From Terriglobia bacterium (GTDB taxonomy: Bacteria > Acidobacteriota > Terriglobia > UBA7540): a stretch of DNA of 64,000 bases. This document shows, one piece after another, positions 26,256-34,344 of this stretch. The position numbers and the translations under genes were made by a program. Under the pieces are notes generated by a model, which did no database searches, was not told the origin of the DNA, and was given only the letters and a program-made list of their open reading frames with translations. How positions within the stretch are numbered: the first letter of the stretch is position 1; each line of letters opens with the position of its first letter. Location: the NCBI GenBank assembly GCA_035712365.1, contig DASTAW010000048.1, positions 248,001 to 312,000 on the forward strand. The letters run 5' to 3'.

Positions 26256-28604
26256 TCACTGCGCGACACGGTGTTTGGATATAGCCGGGGAATTGGCGCT
26301 TCCATCCACGAGCAACCGGTCATTGTGAATATAGAAGGTCAAACGTTGCCCCGTGATCGTTCCTTTTTCCGTGTCGTAAACGGTCGGCGGTCCACCCGTC
26401 ATCACAACTTTTCCTGTCTGCGCGTCATAGACGGCGTTCTCACCCTTAGCATACCGCATGGGCTGCACGATCTTCACATGTCCTTCGGCTTCGGCGTTAT
26501 CGACTTCTGAATCCGCCGGCGTCTTGCCGGCTGAAAAATGAACGTCCAGCCGGTCTGATTGAATCCGCGTATCTTCCGTGTCGAACTCGACGTTACCGGC
26601 ATAGCGGGCCTTGCGGCCCTCATCAAAGTAGTCAAGCCGGTCGGCCCCAATCGTCACCGGCCTCAGGCCTGACGCGGCACCCTTCTGCGCATCGGCTTTG
26701 CCAGACGCGGCCTGAAGGTGGGAGGTTAGCACCCGCGAATTCGTGCTCACACGCCGCGCATTCCGATAAACATCCAGCGACTGCGATTCAATCACGTCCG
26801 TCCCGCGCCAGGCACGAACGTGCCCTTCGTAATGGACCACCTGGCTGCGGCGGTCAGCCGTCATGCGCTCGGCAATCACGCTGGTGGGAAGCGCCGAGGG
26901 ATCCTTCGGATCAGTGTGGATGGCATGCACGCTGCCGATTCCCTCCGCCGTGTTCGAAGCAAGGGCCAGCACAATCTGGTCAGCGCGCGTCCGAGTGCTC
27001 GAATCCCAGACTTCCGGCCTCCCCGTCAGGACCACTTTCTGCTCGCGCGCAAGGTCGCGGGCCCGGTCGGCCTTCGCCTCCAGCGTCCCGTTGTTGAAAT
27101 GGAAATCCCCGGCCTGTTCGACCGATAGTACAACTTCAGTCGCCGGATCAAACGTCGCCAGCATCTCGCGTGCAGTCGAAACCGCCGGACGCTGGTTCCG
27201 TGAATTCGCAGGCGGAGCGGAGACGATCTGCGTCCCGCCGGTTCCGCGAAGCGATTCGAGGTGACTCGCCGAGTCGAAGGCCATCAGGAATTTCGCCGCG
27301 GTTATCGTCCTGCTGCCGGCCTTGGGGTTATCAGGATAAAGGACCAGCGTTCCGGATCCTGCGGTCTCGGCCGCCTTCAGATTTTTTCCCCTTGGTCGAA
27401 AAGCGAAATCGATCTTTTCAGTTGCGAGGTCTTCCCTCGAGACCTTTCCGCCCGGCATCTGCGGCGCTGAAGGATCACCTTGCCGGCGCGTTGCCTGGGT
27501 AATGGTCAGGCGGACGCCACCCATCGCCACGCCATTGGCGGGAACGTGAGTGGTGGGATCGAAGTTCAAGACCACCTCATGCGCTTTGATCTGGCTCAGC
27601 GCGCCGCCCTGAGTTGATTGGCCCCGCGCGTGCCCCGACGCGACGAGCGTGGCGAGGCGGCTGGTGACGGGATCAAGCTGTCCGCGCATCAGGTCCGACT
27701 CCAGCTTCAGTTCGCCGGTTCGCGTTCTATCGAGCGCATGAGCATTGCCTTGCAGCAGGACCTCTGTAATCCGGTTCTGCTCGTTCATTGAAATCAATCC
27801 CTTGCTTGCCGTAACCACCCGATCAGCCTGGCGGATTTTCACCGGCCCCCACAGTTGCACACCTTCCGCAGGCCCGGCATAGTGAAGGCGGCTGGCGGAC
27901 ACCTCTATCGGAGCGCCCGCGTGCGCTTCTTTGGCGGGATGGAACACCGCCTGCACATCCTCCTTCAGGGTGATCTCGCTGGTGTCGCTGCCGTAAATGA
28001 GTCCCCGCGCAGACCCTGAAACGTCCCCCAGACGGAACCGCACCGGAGTGTCGCTCTCAAGCTGCGTCCCGTGCTCAGTGGAAGTCACCTTTGATGTTCT
28101 GAGATACACCGGCTGGCGTGCGGCATCCGCGACGGCGGGCTTCTGATCGATGGGCTGGTCAGGTTTTGCTGCCAGGTCTTTCAGTTGGCGGGGCGAGGCG
28201 TTCAGCACCAGCTCAACATCGCCGGGCGTCGAAAGGTTCCCGGTCGTCTGATTGTATTCGCCTTCCGGTGTTCGAAGGATGTCGTGGCGTTTTTCCGAGC
28301 GCCCGAAGAACTCCACGTAAACGTCCTGCAGCAAAGTCGCGCCACCTTGCTTGTAGGCCAGCGTGCGCGCCGCGTGGATTACAAAGAGCTGCCGTCCGTT
28401 ATCTGAGCGGGAAAAGGTGACTCCGGAAAGCTGCTGGTTGACGTCCTTTGGAAGCCCGGGAGGTTTGGGCAGCGCCGCTTGTCGTTGGGACCTGCCCACC
28501 CAGTAGGCGCCCAACACAATTCCCGCCGTGATCACCAGCCCCGCTCCGGTCAGCAGCTTGATCCACCGCCTACCCCGGACGTGTCGTTGAATTCTGTCGT
28601 TCAC
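26256..28604 (-). CDS. LptC fused to OstA/LptA-like repeats
   Basis: A 782-residue envelope protein. A cytoplasmic basic start is followed by one transmembrane helix (LLTGAGLVITAGIVLGAYWVG, about 17-37) and a periplasmic region built of repeated beta-jellyroll (OstA-like) units. The first unit (GVTFSRSDNGRQLFVIHAARTLAYKQG, DILRTPEGEYNQTTGN) matches LptC. Later units contain the recurrent 'DRLDYFDEGRKARYAGNVEFDTEDTRIQSDRLDVHF' type pattern and a C-terminal GENAVYDAQTGKVVMTGGPPTVYD segment typical of LptA. LptC alone is about 190 residues and LptA about 180, so this protein may be a pre-assembled stretch of the periplasmic LPS bridge. It heads the lptB-rpoN operon. Individual unit borders are approximate. 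Confidence 0.87.
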   Translation of the reverse strand: MNDRIQRHVRGRRWIKLLTGAGLVITAGIVLGAYWVGRSQRQAALPKPPGLPKDVNQQLSGVTFSRSDNGRQLFVIHAARTLAYKQGGATLLQDVYVEFFGRSEKRHDILRTPEGEYNQTTGNLSTPGDVELVLNASPRQLKDLAAKPDQPIDQKPAVADAARQPVYLRTSKVTSTEHGTQLESDTPVRFRLGDVSGSARGLIYGSDTSEITLKEDVQAVFHPAKEAHAGAPIEVSASRLHYAGPAEGVQLWGPVKIRQADRVVTASKGLISMNEQNRITEVLLQGNAHALDRTRTGELKLESDLMRGQLDPVTSRLATLVASGHARGQSTQGGALSQIKAHEVVLNFDPTTHVPANGVAMGGVRLTITQATRRQGDPSAPQMPGGKVSREDLATEKIDFAFRPRGKNLKAAETAGSGTLVLYPDNPKAGSRTITAAKFLMAFDSASHLESLRGTGGTQIVSAPPANSRNQRPAVSTAREMLATFDPATEVVLSVEQAGDFHFNNGTLEAKADRARDLAREQKVVLTGRPEVWDSSTRTRADQIVLALASNTAEGIGSVHAIHTDPKDPSALPTSVIAERMTADRRSQVVHYEGHVRAWRGTDVIESQSLDVYRNARRVSTNSRVLTSHLQAASGKADAQKGAASGLRPVTIGADRLDYFDEGRKARYAGNVEFDTEDTRIQSDRLDVHFSAGKTPADSEVDNAEAEGHVKIVQPMRYAKGENAVYDAQTGKVVMTGGPPTVYDTEKGTITGQRLTFYIHNDRLLVDGSANSPAISKHRVAQ

Positions 28605-28988
28605 TTTCCCGCGTGCAGCCTCCCGCTACTATTCTAAACCCGCCGGGAAGTAATCTCCTCGATTCCAGTGGTCCGCACGGTGCTAGCCCAAAGGCCGCAG
28701 CCAGGTAGAATTTTCCCACTGTTCGCAAATTGAACAACAATTTGAAAAATGGCGCAGGCGAGTGACGTTAAATATTAATAACGTATGTATTATCAATCTC
28801 TTAGATTTTTACAAAAAATCGTCTCATAAATCCCATACGTCCCAATGCAGGCCCAATCCGAATTAAGTAGGCTACTAATGTTTGACTCCGTGATTTCCGA
28901 TCTCCCATCAGGCACTCCAAGAACCCCACAGGTGCGATCGCTGGCCGCTACCGTGTGCTACACTCTGCGGAGCATCACGGCAGGCGGC
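28605..28988. other. AT-rich divergent intergenic region
   Basis: This 384-bp gap separates the divergent lptC/ostA and TonB-C genes. The stretch 28,730-28,840 is markedly AT-rich compared with its surroundings and holds an imperfect palindrome, ACGTTAAATATTAATAACGT (28765-28784), with a TATTAT hexamer at 28788-28793. It probably contains promoters for both directions, but no complete -35/-10 pair is convincing. Confidence 0.4.
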
Positions 28989-30071
28989 ATGGGATTTCAC
29001 AGTCTATCTAGAAGGTTCTTAATTTTTTTCGTAGTGTGTGCAGGGCTGGTAGAGGGCCCTTCGCTCAGTTCCCGAACCCGTGCGGACAGGAATGAGACCG
29101 AACTCAACCGCTTTTACCTAGTGGCCCACCACGTTTCGGATGCGAGTCCCTTCTGGTTTGATTACATTTTTGACGTAAAGCCGGACGGCAAGAACGTTAT
29201 TGTCCGGAGCATTCGCATAGCGCCAGAGAATGCGTATTGCACCGGATTCGTTGAAGTGAAGGCAGTGGAAACACGGCTGCTGGGCACCTCGGTACGGGAA
29301 GCGGCCGACCGCATCGACCTATGTTCCATTCGAGAAGACGATGTGGACCGTGCCATTGCGGACGCCAAGGCGAGAACAATCAACAGCATTTTCGATAGCG
29401 AGCGATTCGGAATAGTCGCCCGGTGTCGTGACTCAGAAAGGCTGTTCACGCTGCCTTATCCTGAGACGTTGGACATGGCAGCGCTGAAACGGAATGCACC
29501 GAGGGTCGCTGTACTCTATGGTTTGGAATCAGAGATATACAAGCGTGCTTTTGGGGACAAAGATATTTTTCATGATATAACGCCGGGTGAGGATCTTGAA
29601 CTGCAACGCTTCGGGGCGTCGCTGGTCACGGAATTACGGGATGGAATGTACGATCTTGGCTTCGCAGACGAAAACGAAAGGGGATTGTGTCAAGCCAACG
29701 CTCCATGCGATTTGGGTTTGACCCGGGACCTGCTCAAGGGCTACGAAGGGCCTGCCCACAAGCCGCACGAACCCACAGCAACATTACTCGATCCAGAAAA
29801 ATACCATTTGGTCAGATATGTCCCACCCCGATACCCGCCGCTCGCGTTGATGGCGAAAATCGAGGGGAAGGTTGAAGTTAAGATCAGCGTGGACAACGCA
29901 AGCGGAACCGTGAAACAGGTGCGCGCCATATCGGGCCATCCGAAGTTGCAAAAGTCCGCGGAGGATGCCGTAAAGAACTGGGGGTTTCGCCCTACTCGAA
30001 TTCCCATTACAGGGCCCGTCTCCGCCGTGCTGAACTTTTCGCTTGGTTGCGTGGGCTCCCCACACGAATAG
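28989..30071 (+). CDS. Exported protein with C-terminal TonB domain
   Basis: About 360 residues with a signal-like N-terminus (SLSRRFLIFFVVCAGLVEG). The middle 200 residues are not recognised. The C-terminal 90 residues form a TonB_C/energy transducer fold: YVPPRYPPLALMAKIEGKVEVKISVD, then ISGHPKLQKSAEDAVKNWGF and PVSAVLNFSLGC. Such single-copy TonB-C proteins without the N-terminal transmembrane helix and Pro-rich spacer are numerous in Acidobacteriota and their function is unknown. ATG at 28989 is chosen because it begins just ahead of the signal peptide; the frame is open to 28845. Base composition and spacing suggest a stand-alone gene, with a terminator-like hairpin directly after the stop. 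Confidence 0.7.
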   Translation: MGFHSLSRRFLIFFVVCAGLVEGPSLSSRTRADRNETELNRFYLVAHHVSDASPFWFDYIFDVKPDGKNVIVRSIRIAPENAYCTGFVEVKAVETRLLGTSVREAADRIDLCSIREDDVDRAIADAKARTINSIFDSERFGIVARCRDSERLFTLPYPETLDMAALKRNAPRVAVLYGLESEIYKRAFGDKDIFHDITPGEDLELQRFGASLVTELRDGMYDLGFADENERGLCQANAPCDLGLTRDLLKGYEGPAHKPHEPTATLLDPEKYHLVRYVPPRYPPLALMAKIEGKVEVKISVDNASGTVKQVRAISGHPKLQKSAEDAVKNWGFRPTRIPITGPVSAVLNFSLGCVGSPHE

Positions 30072-30126
30072 CAGGTAGCAAGGACCTCCGTTTTTGAGGT
30101 CCGCGATTTTTCTTAGCCCCGAGCTC
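30071..30126 (+). repeat. Dispersed repeat, copy A (left part only)
   Basis: AGCAGGTAGCAAGGACCTCC followed by TTTTT and GAGGTCCGCGATTTTTC matches the left half of the copy at 40,806-40,901 (GCTGGTAGCGAGGACCACC ... GGAGGTCCGC). The right half of the family, containing ATCCGCAGACCGC, is not present here, so this is a partial copy. Confidence 0.55.
30082..30114 (+). terminator. Rho-independent-like terminator after the TonB-C gene
   Basis: GGACCTC (30082-30088) pairs with GAGGTCC (30096-30102) around a CGTTTTT loop and is followed by a T-rich run (30107-30114). It lies 11 bp after the stop codon. The hairpin is also the left part of a dispersed repeat seen at 34,188 and 40,806, so it may be a repeat co-opted as a terminator. 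Confidence 0.6.
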
Positions 30127-30225
30127 CGAGCCCCCATCGGGGGCGCAAGATTTTAGCTCATGACACAAGCCATGGGACAGCGCGCCATCGAAACGCCACC
30201 CAGCTCCGAGCGCCGCGCGACGCCG

Positions 30226-31335
30226 TCACTTGCTGGTGGTTTGGCCTTTTTCCCAGCCGTAGGCGGCCATCATGATGTGAAACAGGTCGGTGTTCCGGAT
30301 GAAGCCGTGGACGCGCTCTGCTCCGGGCCCCTGGGCCGCCGCCAGGACCTGCTCGCCCGAGTGGCTGTCGCTGACTGCGATGTCGGGCTCAGGCGGCTTG
30401 GCGCCTGCGGGTGCGGGTGTCGGCAGCAGCAACGGCTCGCCTCGTTTTCCGTTCAGCAAGCGGATATCGAACGAGTGGTCCGCCGTAAAGATCACGAGCG
30501 TATCCTTGCCCACCGATTGAGCGGTTTGCCGGACGACGTTGTCCATTTCGATGGCGTGCCGCAGCCCGCTCTCCACGTTGTCGGTGTGCATGTCCCATTC
30601 CACCATCAAAAAATAACCCCGCTTGTTCTGCGAGAGGATGTGGATGGCGCGGCTGGTGGCGTCCTCGACGTTGAAATCGCCGGTCGGAGCCAGGACGATC
30701 ACGCGCTTGTCTGACGGCGAAATCTCCTGAATGGATGAGTAGAAGGCATATCCCTTCTGGCGCGCCACCGATTCCACGTTGAGGCCCGCCTTTGCGGCTG
30801 CGGCCAGAACGTCATCCCGCCCGGAACCGATTGCCACCTCCACTCCATTGCCAAAGCGCGGCTTGAGCATCTGGCCCATGATGTCTGCCGATTTGCCGCG
30901 GTCGTCTACGTGGGCATAGCAGGCCGCGGGAGTTGCGTCGGTGAGATTCATGTTGGTCAGCACGCCCGTGGAAAGCCCGTGTTGCTCGGCATACTCCAAA
31001 ACGGTCTTCAGGGCTTCACCGTCTTTTTTTCCAAGAATGGCGGCAGAAGATTCAGAGAGAACACCGTTGTTGGTTTTCTGGCCGGTCACAATGGCCGTCA
31101 TGCCGGCGGCCGAGTCGGTGACCCATTCATCCGCCGCGGAGGTATCGGAAAGGGCGATGTTCGGCATGTGCTGGATGAACAGTTTCTGGGGATCATCGTA
31201 CTGGCGAATGCTCGCGATGTTCAGAGTGGGAATCCCGCCAGCGTCACCCAGAAAGAGAATTACGTTCCTGGCCCGCGCATAACACACCTGCGCCGTCAGA
31301 ACCAGGAACACGAAAAGGCAAATCCGCTGTCGCAT
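30226..31335 (-). CDS. Alkaline phosphatase (PhoA type), exported
   Basis: A 369-residue periplasmic phosphomonoesterase, made as a precursor with signal peptide MRQRICLFVFLVLTAQVCYA. VILFLGDAGGIPTLN carries a metal-binding Asp, and WVTDSAAGMTAIVTGQKTNNG contains the D-S-A active-site serine that becomes phosphorylated. MVEWDMHTDN and FTADHSFD supply further Zn-binding Asp and His residues. The final metal His probably lies in DSHSGEQV. It releases phosphate from organic esters outside the cytoplasm. ATG at 31335 has AGGAG eight bases upstream and is preferred over the ATG at 31371. It stands alone; no phosphate-regulon box was identified. Confidence 0.92.
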   Translation of the reverse strand: MRQRICLFVFLVLTAQVCYARARNVILFLGDAGGIPTLNIASIRQYDDPQKLFIQHMPNIALSDTSAADEWVTDSAAGMTAIVTGQKTNNGVLSESSAAILGKKDGEALKTVLEYAEQHGLSTGVLTNMNLTDATPAACYAHVDDRGKSADIMGQMLKPRFGNGVEVAIGSGRDDVLAAAAKAGLNVESVARQKGYAFYSSIQEISPSDKRVIVLAPTGDFNVEDATSRAIHILSQNKRGYFLMVEWDMHTDNVESGLRHAIEMDNVVRQTAQSVGKDTLVIFTADHSFDIRLLNGKRGEPLLLPTPAPAGAKPPEPDIAVSDSHSGEQVLAAAQGPGAERVHGFIRNTDLFHIMMAAYGWEKGQTTSK

Positions 31336-31440
31336 GTCGCTTTCTCCTGGAAGTTCGGTCTTTTGATGCAATCATTTTAAGAATCCTTATTCGTCCAGGC
31401 ATTTCCCCTGCCCGGACGATTCCATAGGCGCGCCGCGCGT

Positions 31441-31526
31441 GTCATTCTGAGGCCGGTTTCTGGGCGAAGAATCTGTTTTGTTCTTCTTGCCGAGAACAGC
31501 AGATTCCTCGCTTCGCTCGGAATGAC
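31441..31526. repeat. MITE-like palindromic repeat with GTCATTC termini, copy 1
   Basis: Arms GTCATTCTGAG (31441-31451) and CTCGGAATGAC (31516-31526) pair with one mismatch. Inside, a GAAGAATCTG block is mirrored by CAGATTCCTC. A related element lies at 53,244-53,334. These short non-coding inverted-repeat elements (about 85-95 bp) are very common in intergenic regions of many soil bacteria and Acidobacteriota. It sits between the alkaline phosphatase gene and the mini-gene of the nucleotidyltransferase pair. Confidence 0.7.
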
Positions 31527-31570
31527 GGGGCGCACCTTCCTTCGGCCCACAGAACTCCGCGGCACTACCG

Positions 31571-31735
31571 TTAAATCTTATGCTGCTGGCCCGTTCGTAA
31601 TGGACTCCGGGCGATCGCCAGGCTTCGGTCGCGAAGCCTTTCCAGAATCCTGACCTTTTCGGAGAATGAGAGTGCCTGAAGCTGCCGCCGAGCAGCGCGT
31701 TTGCTTTCCAGTAGCTTGCGCATCCAGTCGTTCAC
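31571..31735 (-). CDS. 54-residue basic protein coupled to nucleotidyltransferase
   Basis: A small gene with GTG start at 31735, overlapping the TGA of the nucleotidyltransferase gene in a GTGA arrangement. The product begins VNDWMRKLLESKRAARRQLQ, continues ALSFSEKVRILERLRDRSLA and ends IARSPLRTGQQHKI. It is helical and basic, with the shape of a short coiled DNA- or RNA-binding or partner-binding protein. Small proteins of this kind (KLLESKRAARRKLAAL-type start, FSEKV..LE.LRDRS) accompany AbiEii-type nucleotidyltransferases in other genomes, by recollection. Its role, perhaps as antitoxin or adapter, is not established. Confidence 0.7.
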   Translation of the reverse strand: MNDWMRKLLESKRAARRQLQALSFSEKVRILERLRDRSLAIARSPLRTGQQHKI

Positions 31736-32253
31736 GCGTTACCTCGGAGGAATTTACGCTCGAACTGCTCCCATTTCTCAATGAGCCCGTGCCGCTTGAG
31801 AACGGCATCAAGCTTCGCCGCATCCAAAGCACCGCTTTCGACAAACTGAAGGATCCGCGCCAAATCTTTGGCGCGACCTGTCCTGAGAGCCACGGCCACC
31901 AGATGCTCAGCCGTCATCACCCGGGTGCGCGCTCCCTCCACGTCCGTTTCCACGGCCTGCTCAATCCCCTCGTGCTCGAGCGCACTGGAAGCCGGAAGGA
32001 ACTGCACCGGCCAGCCTTCAATAAGCACGTGCTCCCTCTCAGCCCTATAGCCGCGCGAGCGCAGATGGTCATAAACCTGCCCAAGAGTGACGAGCGGACT
32101 GCCTTGAGGATTCTCCAACGCCACGAAGATATCGATATCCAGCGTGGCGGAGGGTTCGAGATAAAATGTCGCTCCCACAGCGCCTCCGATAGCATATTGG
32201 CCGATCACTCGCTCCACCTGCATCTGATTGATCACCTCCAGGGTTTCTTTCAT
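31732..32253 (-). CDS. AbiEii-like nucleotidyltransferase
   Basis: A 173-residue nucleotidyltransferase-fold protein. YAIGGAVGATFYLEPSATLDIDIFV carries the GG..x..DxD catalytic pattern, and the C-terminal part (TAEHLVAVALRTGRAKDLARILQFVES) resembles the helical part of AbiEii/type IV toxin families. Candidate activities are transfer of nucleotides to tRNA or protein. ATG at 32253 is chosen since the conserved motif starts ten residues later; the frame runs to 32382 through a palindrome, which is implausible coding. The gene is co-transcribed with a 54-residue partner by a GTGA overlap. It lies downstream of recJ, with 167 bp between them. Confidence 0.8.
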   Translation of the reverse strand: MKETLEVINQMQVERVIGQYAIGGAVGATFYLEPSATLDIDIFVALENPQGSPLVTLGQVYDHLRSRGYRAEREHVLIEGWPVQFLPASSALEHEGIEQAVETDVEGARTRVMTAEHLVAVALRTGRAKDLARILQFVESGALDAAKLDAVLKRHGLIEKWEQFERKFLRGNA

Positions 32254-32297
32254 TATGCTCTCTCGACGACGAATAATCGCGGCTGGCGCAAACGAAT

Positions 32298-32320
32298 CCC
32301 ATCCCGCAAGGCGGGATGGG
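32298..32320. repeat. Perfect 10-bp inverted repeat before the nucleotidyltransferase gene
   Basis: CCCATCCCGC (32298-32307) and GCGGGATGGG (32311-32320) are separated by AAG. A second hairpin, GGCCC-TCC-GGGCC, follows within 20 bp. The segment is a likely interspersed palindromic repeat, and may also end recJ transcription on the minus strand or act as a leader structure. Confidence 0.6.
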
Positions 32321-32420
32321 CTAAAGTCTTTCGGCCCTCCGGGCCTGGGAACGCGGGCCATCAGACGGCGCTTCCCAGTCACTTCCGGAGTACAAAGGTC
32401 CGCAGGCCGCGAGGGCCTTG

Positions 32421-34115
32421 CTATCGGGCGCTCAACTGCAAATCCTTAATCACCATTTGCAGTGACGACATTCCCTGCCATGTGTTTTCATCCAGAGTGA
32501 AGGCCAGGTCGAAGGCGGCGCAGGCCTCGAGCAATTTGGCCTGCCCGGCTTGTCGCCACCCGATGGCGTCCCAGTTGCGCGAGCCGTTGGCAACCCGGAG
32601 CTTCAAATGTTTTTCGTTCAGCACCCGAGGCGGCTGCGTCAGCCGCAGCCCGCGCGCCACAAACACCGGAGTGGGATTTCCCATGCCAAACGGTTCCATG
32701 CGCTTCAACTGCTCATACACTGGCCAATCCATCTGGTCGAGCTCGACCTCGGCATCGACGCGCAGCAGCGCCACCAAGTCCTCGGGTGCCAAGGACTTTC
32801 TGGCGTAGGCTTCGAAGCGCTCCGTCAATTCCGCGATGCGGCTGGACGGCAAAGCAAATCCCGCCGCGGCCGCGTGACCACCGAAGCGCTCAAAAATATT
32901 CTCGCAATCTGTCAGCGCATTCAGCAGGTGGAAGTTTGCAATCGAGCGGCCGGAGCCCTGTCCGCTGCCGTTCTCGATGCCAATCACCAGCGTGGGACGG
33001 TAATGCCGCTCCACCAGGCGCTGCGCCACGATTCCAATCACGCCGCGGTGCCAGCCGGCGCCCGCGAACACCAGGCTGTAACGCCCGCCGAATTCCGGCT
33101 GCGCCTTCACCATAGCGTCAATCTCGTTCAGGATGGATTCTTCCGCGCGCTGCCGTTCGCTGTTCAACTGGTCGAGATGTCCGGCAATCTGCCGCGCCTT
33201 GATGACGTCCGTGGTGCGCAGCAGTTCGATCACCGCGCGGGCGTCTTCCATGCGTCCGGCGGCGTTCATGCGCGGCGCAATGCGGAAGGCGATGTCGCCC
33301 GCCGTGGGCGCGCGGCCATCCAGGCGCGCCACCTCCATCAGCGCCGTCAGCCCCGCCGCGACGGGCCGCCGCAATCCTTCCAGGCCAAACTTCGCAATCA
33401 CGCGGTTCTCGCCCACCAGCGGAACCACGTCGGCAATGGCGCCGATGGCCACAATCTTCAAAAACGAATGCAGCAGCGCGTCGGTCATCCCGTCGCCCAG
33501 CAGGCCCTGCACCAGCTTGAAGGCCACGCCCACGCCCGAAAGATTTTTGTCGGGGTACCGGCAGTCGGGCCGCTGCGGGTTGAGCAGGGCGTGCGCCGGC
33601 GGCAGCGAATCCTTCGGCAGGTGATGGTCGGTGATGATGCAGTCGATTCCCAGTTGCTGCGCGCGGGCCACCACCTCGTGCTCGCGGACCCCGGTGTCCA
33701 CGCTGAGCAGCACGGTGACGCCCTCGGCCGCCGCGCGCTCCACCACCGGCAGGCGCATGCCGTAGCCGTCTTTCAGCCGGTAGGGAATGTGGACGTCCAC
33801 GCGCGCGCCAAGCCGCTCGAGCGCAGCCAGCAGCACCACCACGGCCGTCGTCCCATCCACGTCATAGTCGCCGTAAATCAGGATTTTTTCCTGGCTGGCC
33901 ACGGCCCGCTTCAGCCGCTCGACTGCCTCGCGCATGCCGGCCATCAGAAAGGGATTGTGAAGCTGATCGAGACAGGGATTCAGAAAATTGTGCGCCGCTT
34001 CAGGGTCCGTAATGCCGCGCATCACCAGCAGCCGCCCCAGCAGCGGAGATATTTCCAGCTCCAGCGCCAGCAGCGCCGCCTGCTCGTTGTCAGTTGTGCT
34101 CAGTTCCCACCGCAT
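32421..34115 (-). CDS. recJ: Single-strand-specific exonuclease RecJ
   Basis: A 5'-3' single-stranded DNA exonuclease of the DHH phosphoesterase family acting in recombination and base-excision or mismatch repair. DYDVDGTTA near residue 100, a DTGVREH segment, and the DHH box in CIITDHHLPKDSLP supply the metal ligands. FKLVQGLLG and RIAPRMNAAGRM (motif V region) follow, and the C-terminal DHHA1 domain contains FGGHAAAAGFAL. The 564-residue length is normal. The product ends with an OB-like domain (MEPFGMGNPTPVF). It stands on the minus strand between a nucleotidyltransferase and the RloB-like pair. Confidence 0.95.
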   Translation of the reverse strand: MRWELSTTDNEQAALLALELEISPLLGRLLVMRGITDPEAAHNFLNPCLDQLHNPFLMAGMREAVERLKRAVASQEKILIYGDYDVDGTTAVVVLLAALERLGARVDVHIPYRLKDGYGMRLPVVERAAAEGVTVLLSVDTGVREHEVVARAQQLGIDCIITDHHLPKDSLPPAHALLNPQRPDCRYPDKNLSGVGVAFKLVQGLLGDGMTDALLHSFLKIVAIGAIADVVPLVGENRVIAKFGLEGLRRPVAAGLTALMEVARLDGRAPTAGDIAFRIAPRMNAAGRMEDARAVIELLRTTDVIKARQIAGHLDQLNSERQRAEESILNEIDAMVKAQPEFGGRYSLVFAGAGWHRGVIGIVAQRLVERHYRPTLVIGIENGSGQGSGRSIANFHLLNALTDCENIFERFGGHAAAAGFALPSSRIAELTERFEAYARKSLAPEDLVALLRVDAEVELDQMDWPVYEQLKRMEPFGMGNPTPVFVARGLRLTQPPRVLNEKHLKLRVANGSRNWDAIGWRQAGQAKLLEACAAFDLAFTLDENTWQGMSSLQMVIKDLQLSAR

Positions 34116-34187
34116 CGCGTTCGAAATATGTTGACAGGATGCGCCGGCGGTTGCAATGAGAAATGGAGGAATGTGGTAGATGGCAGG

Positions 34188-34281
34188 TGGCAGCGAGGAA
34201 ATCCGTTCTTAAGGTCAGTGGTTATTTGATCAACGAGGATAGAATCCGCAGACCGCAAGTGCGGCAGTTTGCGCTGTCCCG
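34188..34281 (+). repeat. Dispersed repeat, copy B
   Basis: The right half GAGGATAGAATCCGCAGACC followed by GCAAGTGCGGCAGTTTGCGC aligns to the copy at 40,806-40,901 with few changes, and GCAGCGAGG at the left aligns with TAGCGAGG there. The middle is more diverged. The copy lies in the gap between the divergent recJ and AbiL-like genes. Confidence 0.65.
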
Positions 34282-34344
34282 TTGCATGTGAAGCGTGAGG
34301 GTGAATATAGCCACCAGGTTTATTTCATGGTCATTCGGGGAAGT

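Noticed and set aside
32550-34229. A 559-residue frame opposite recJ
   Set aside because: RecJ carries DHH and DYDVDGTT motifs. The antisense product is rich in His/Arg/Gln and unrecognisable, a typical shadow of a GC-rich gene.
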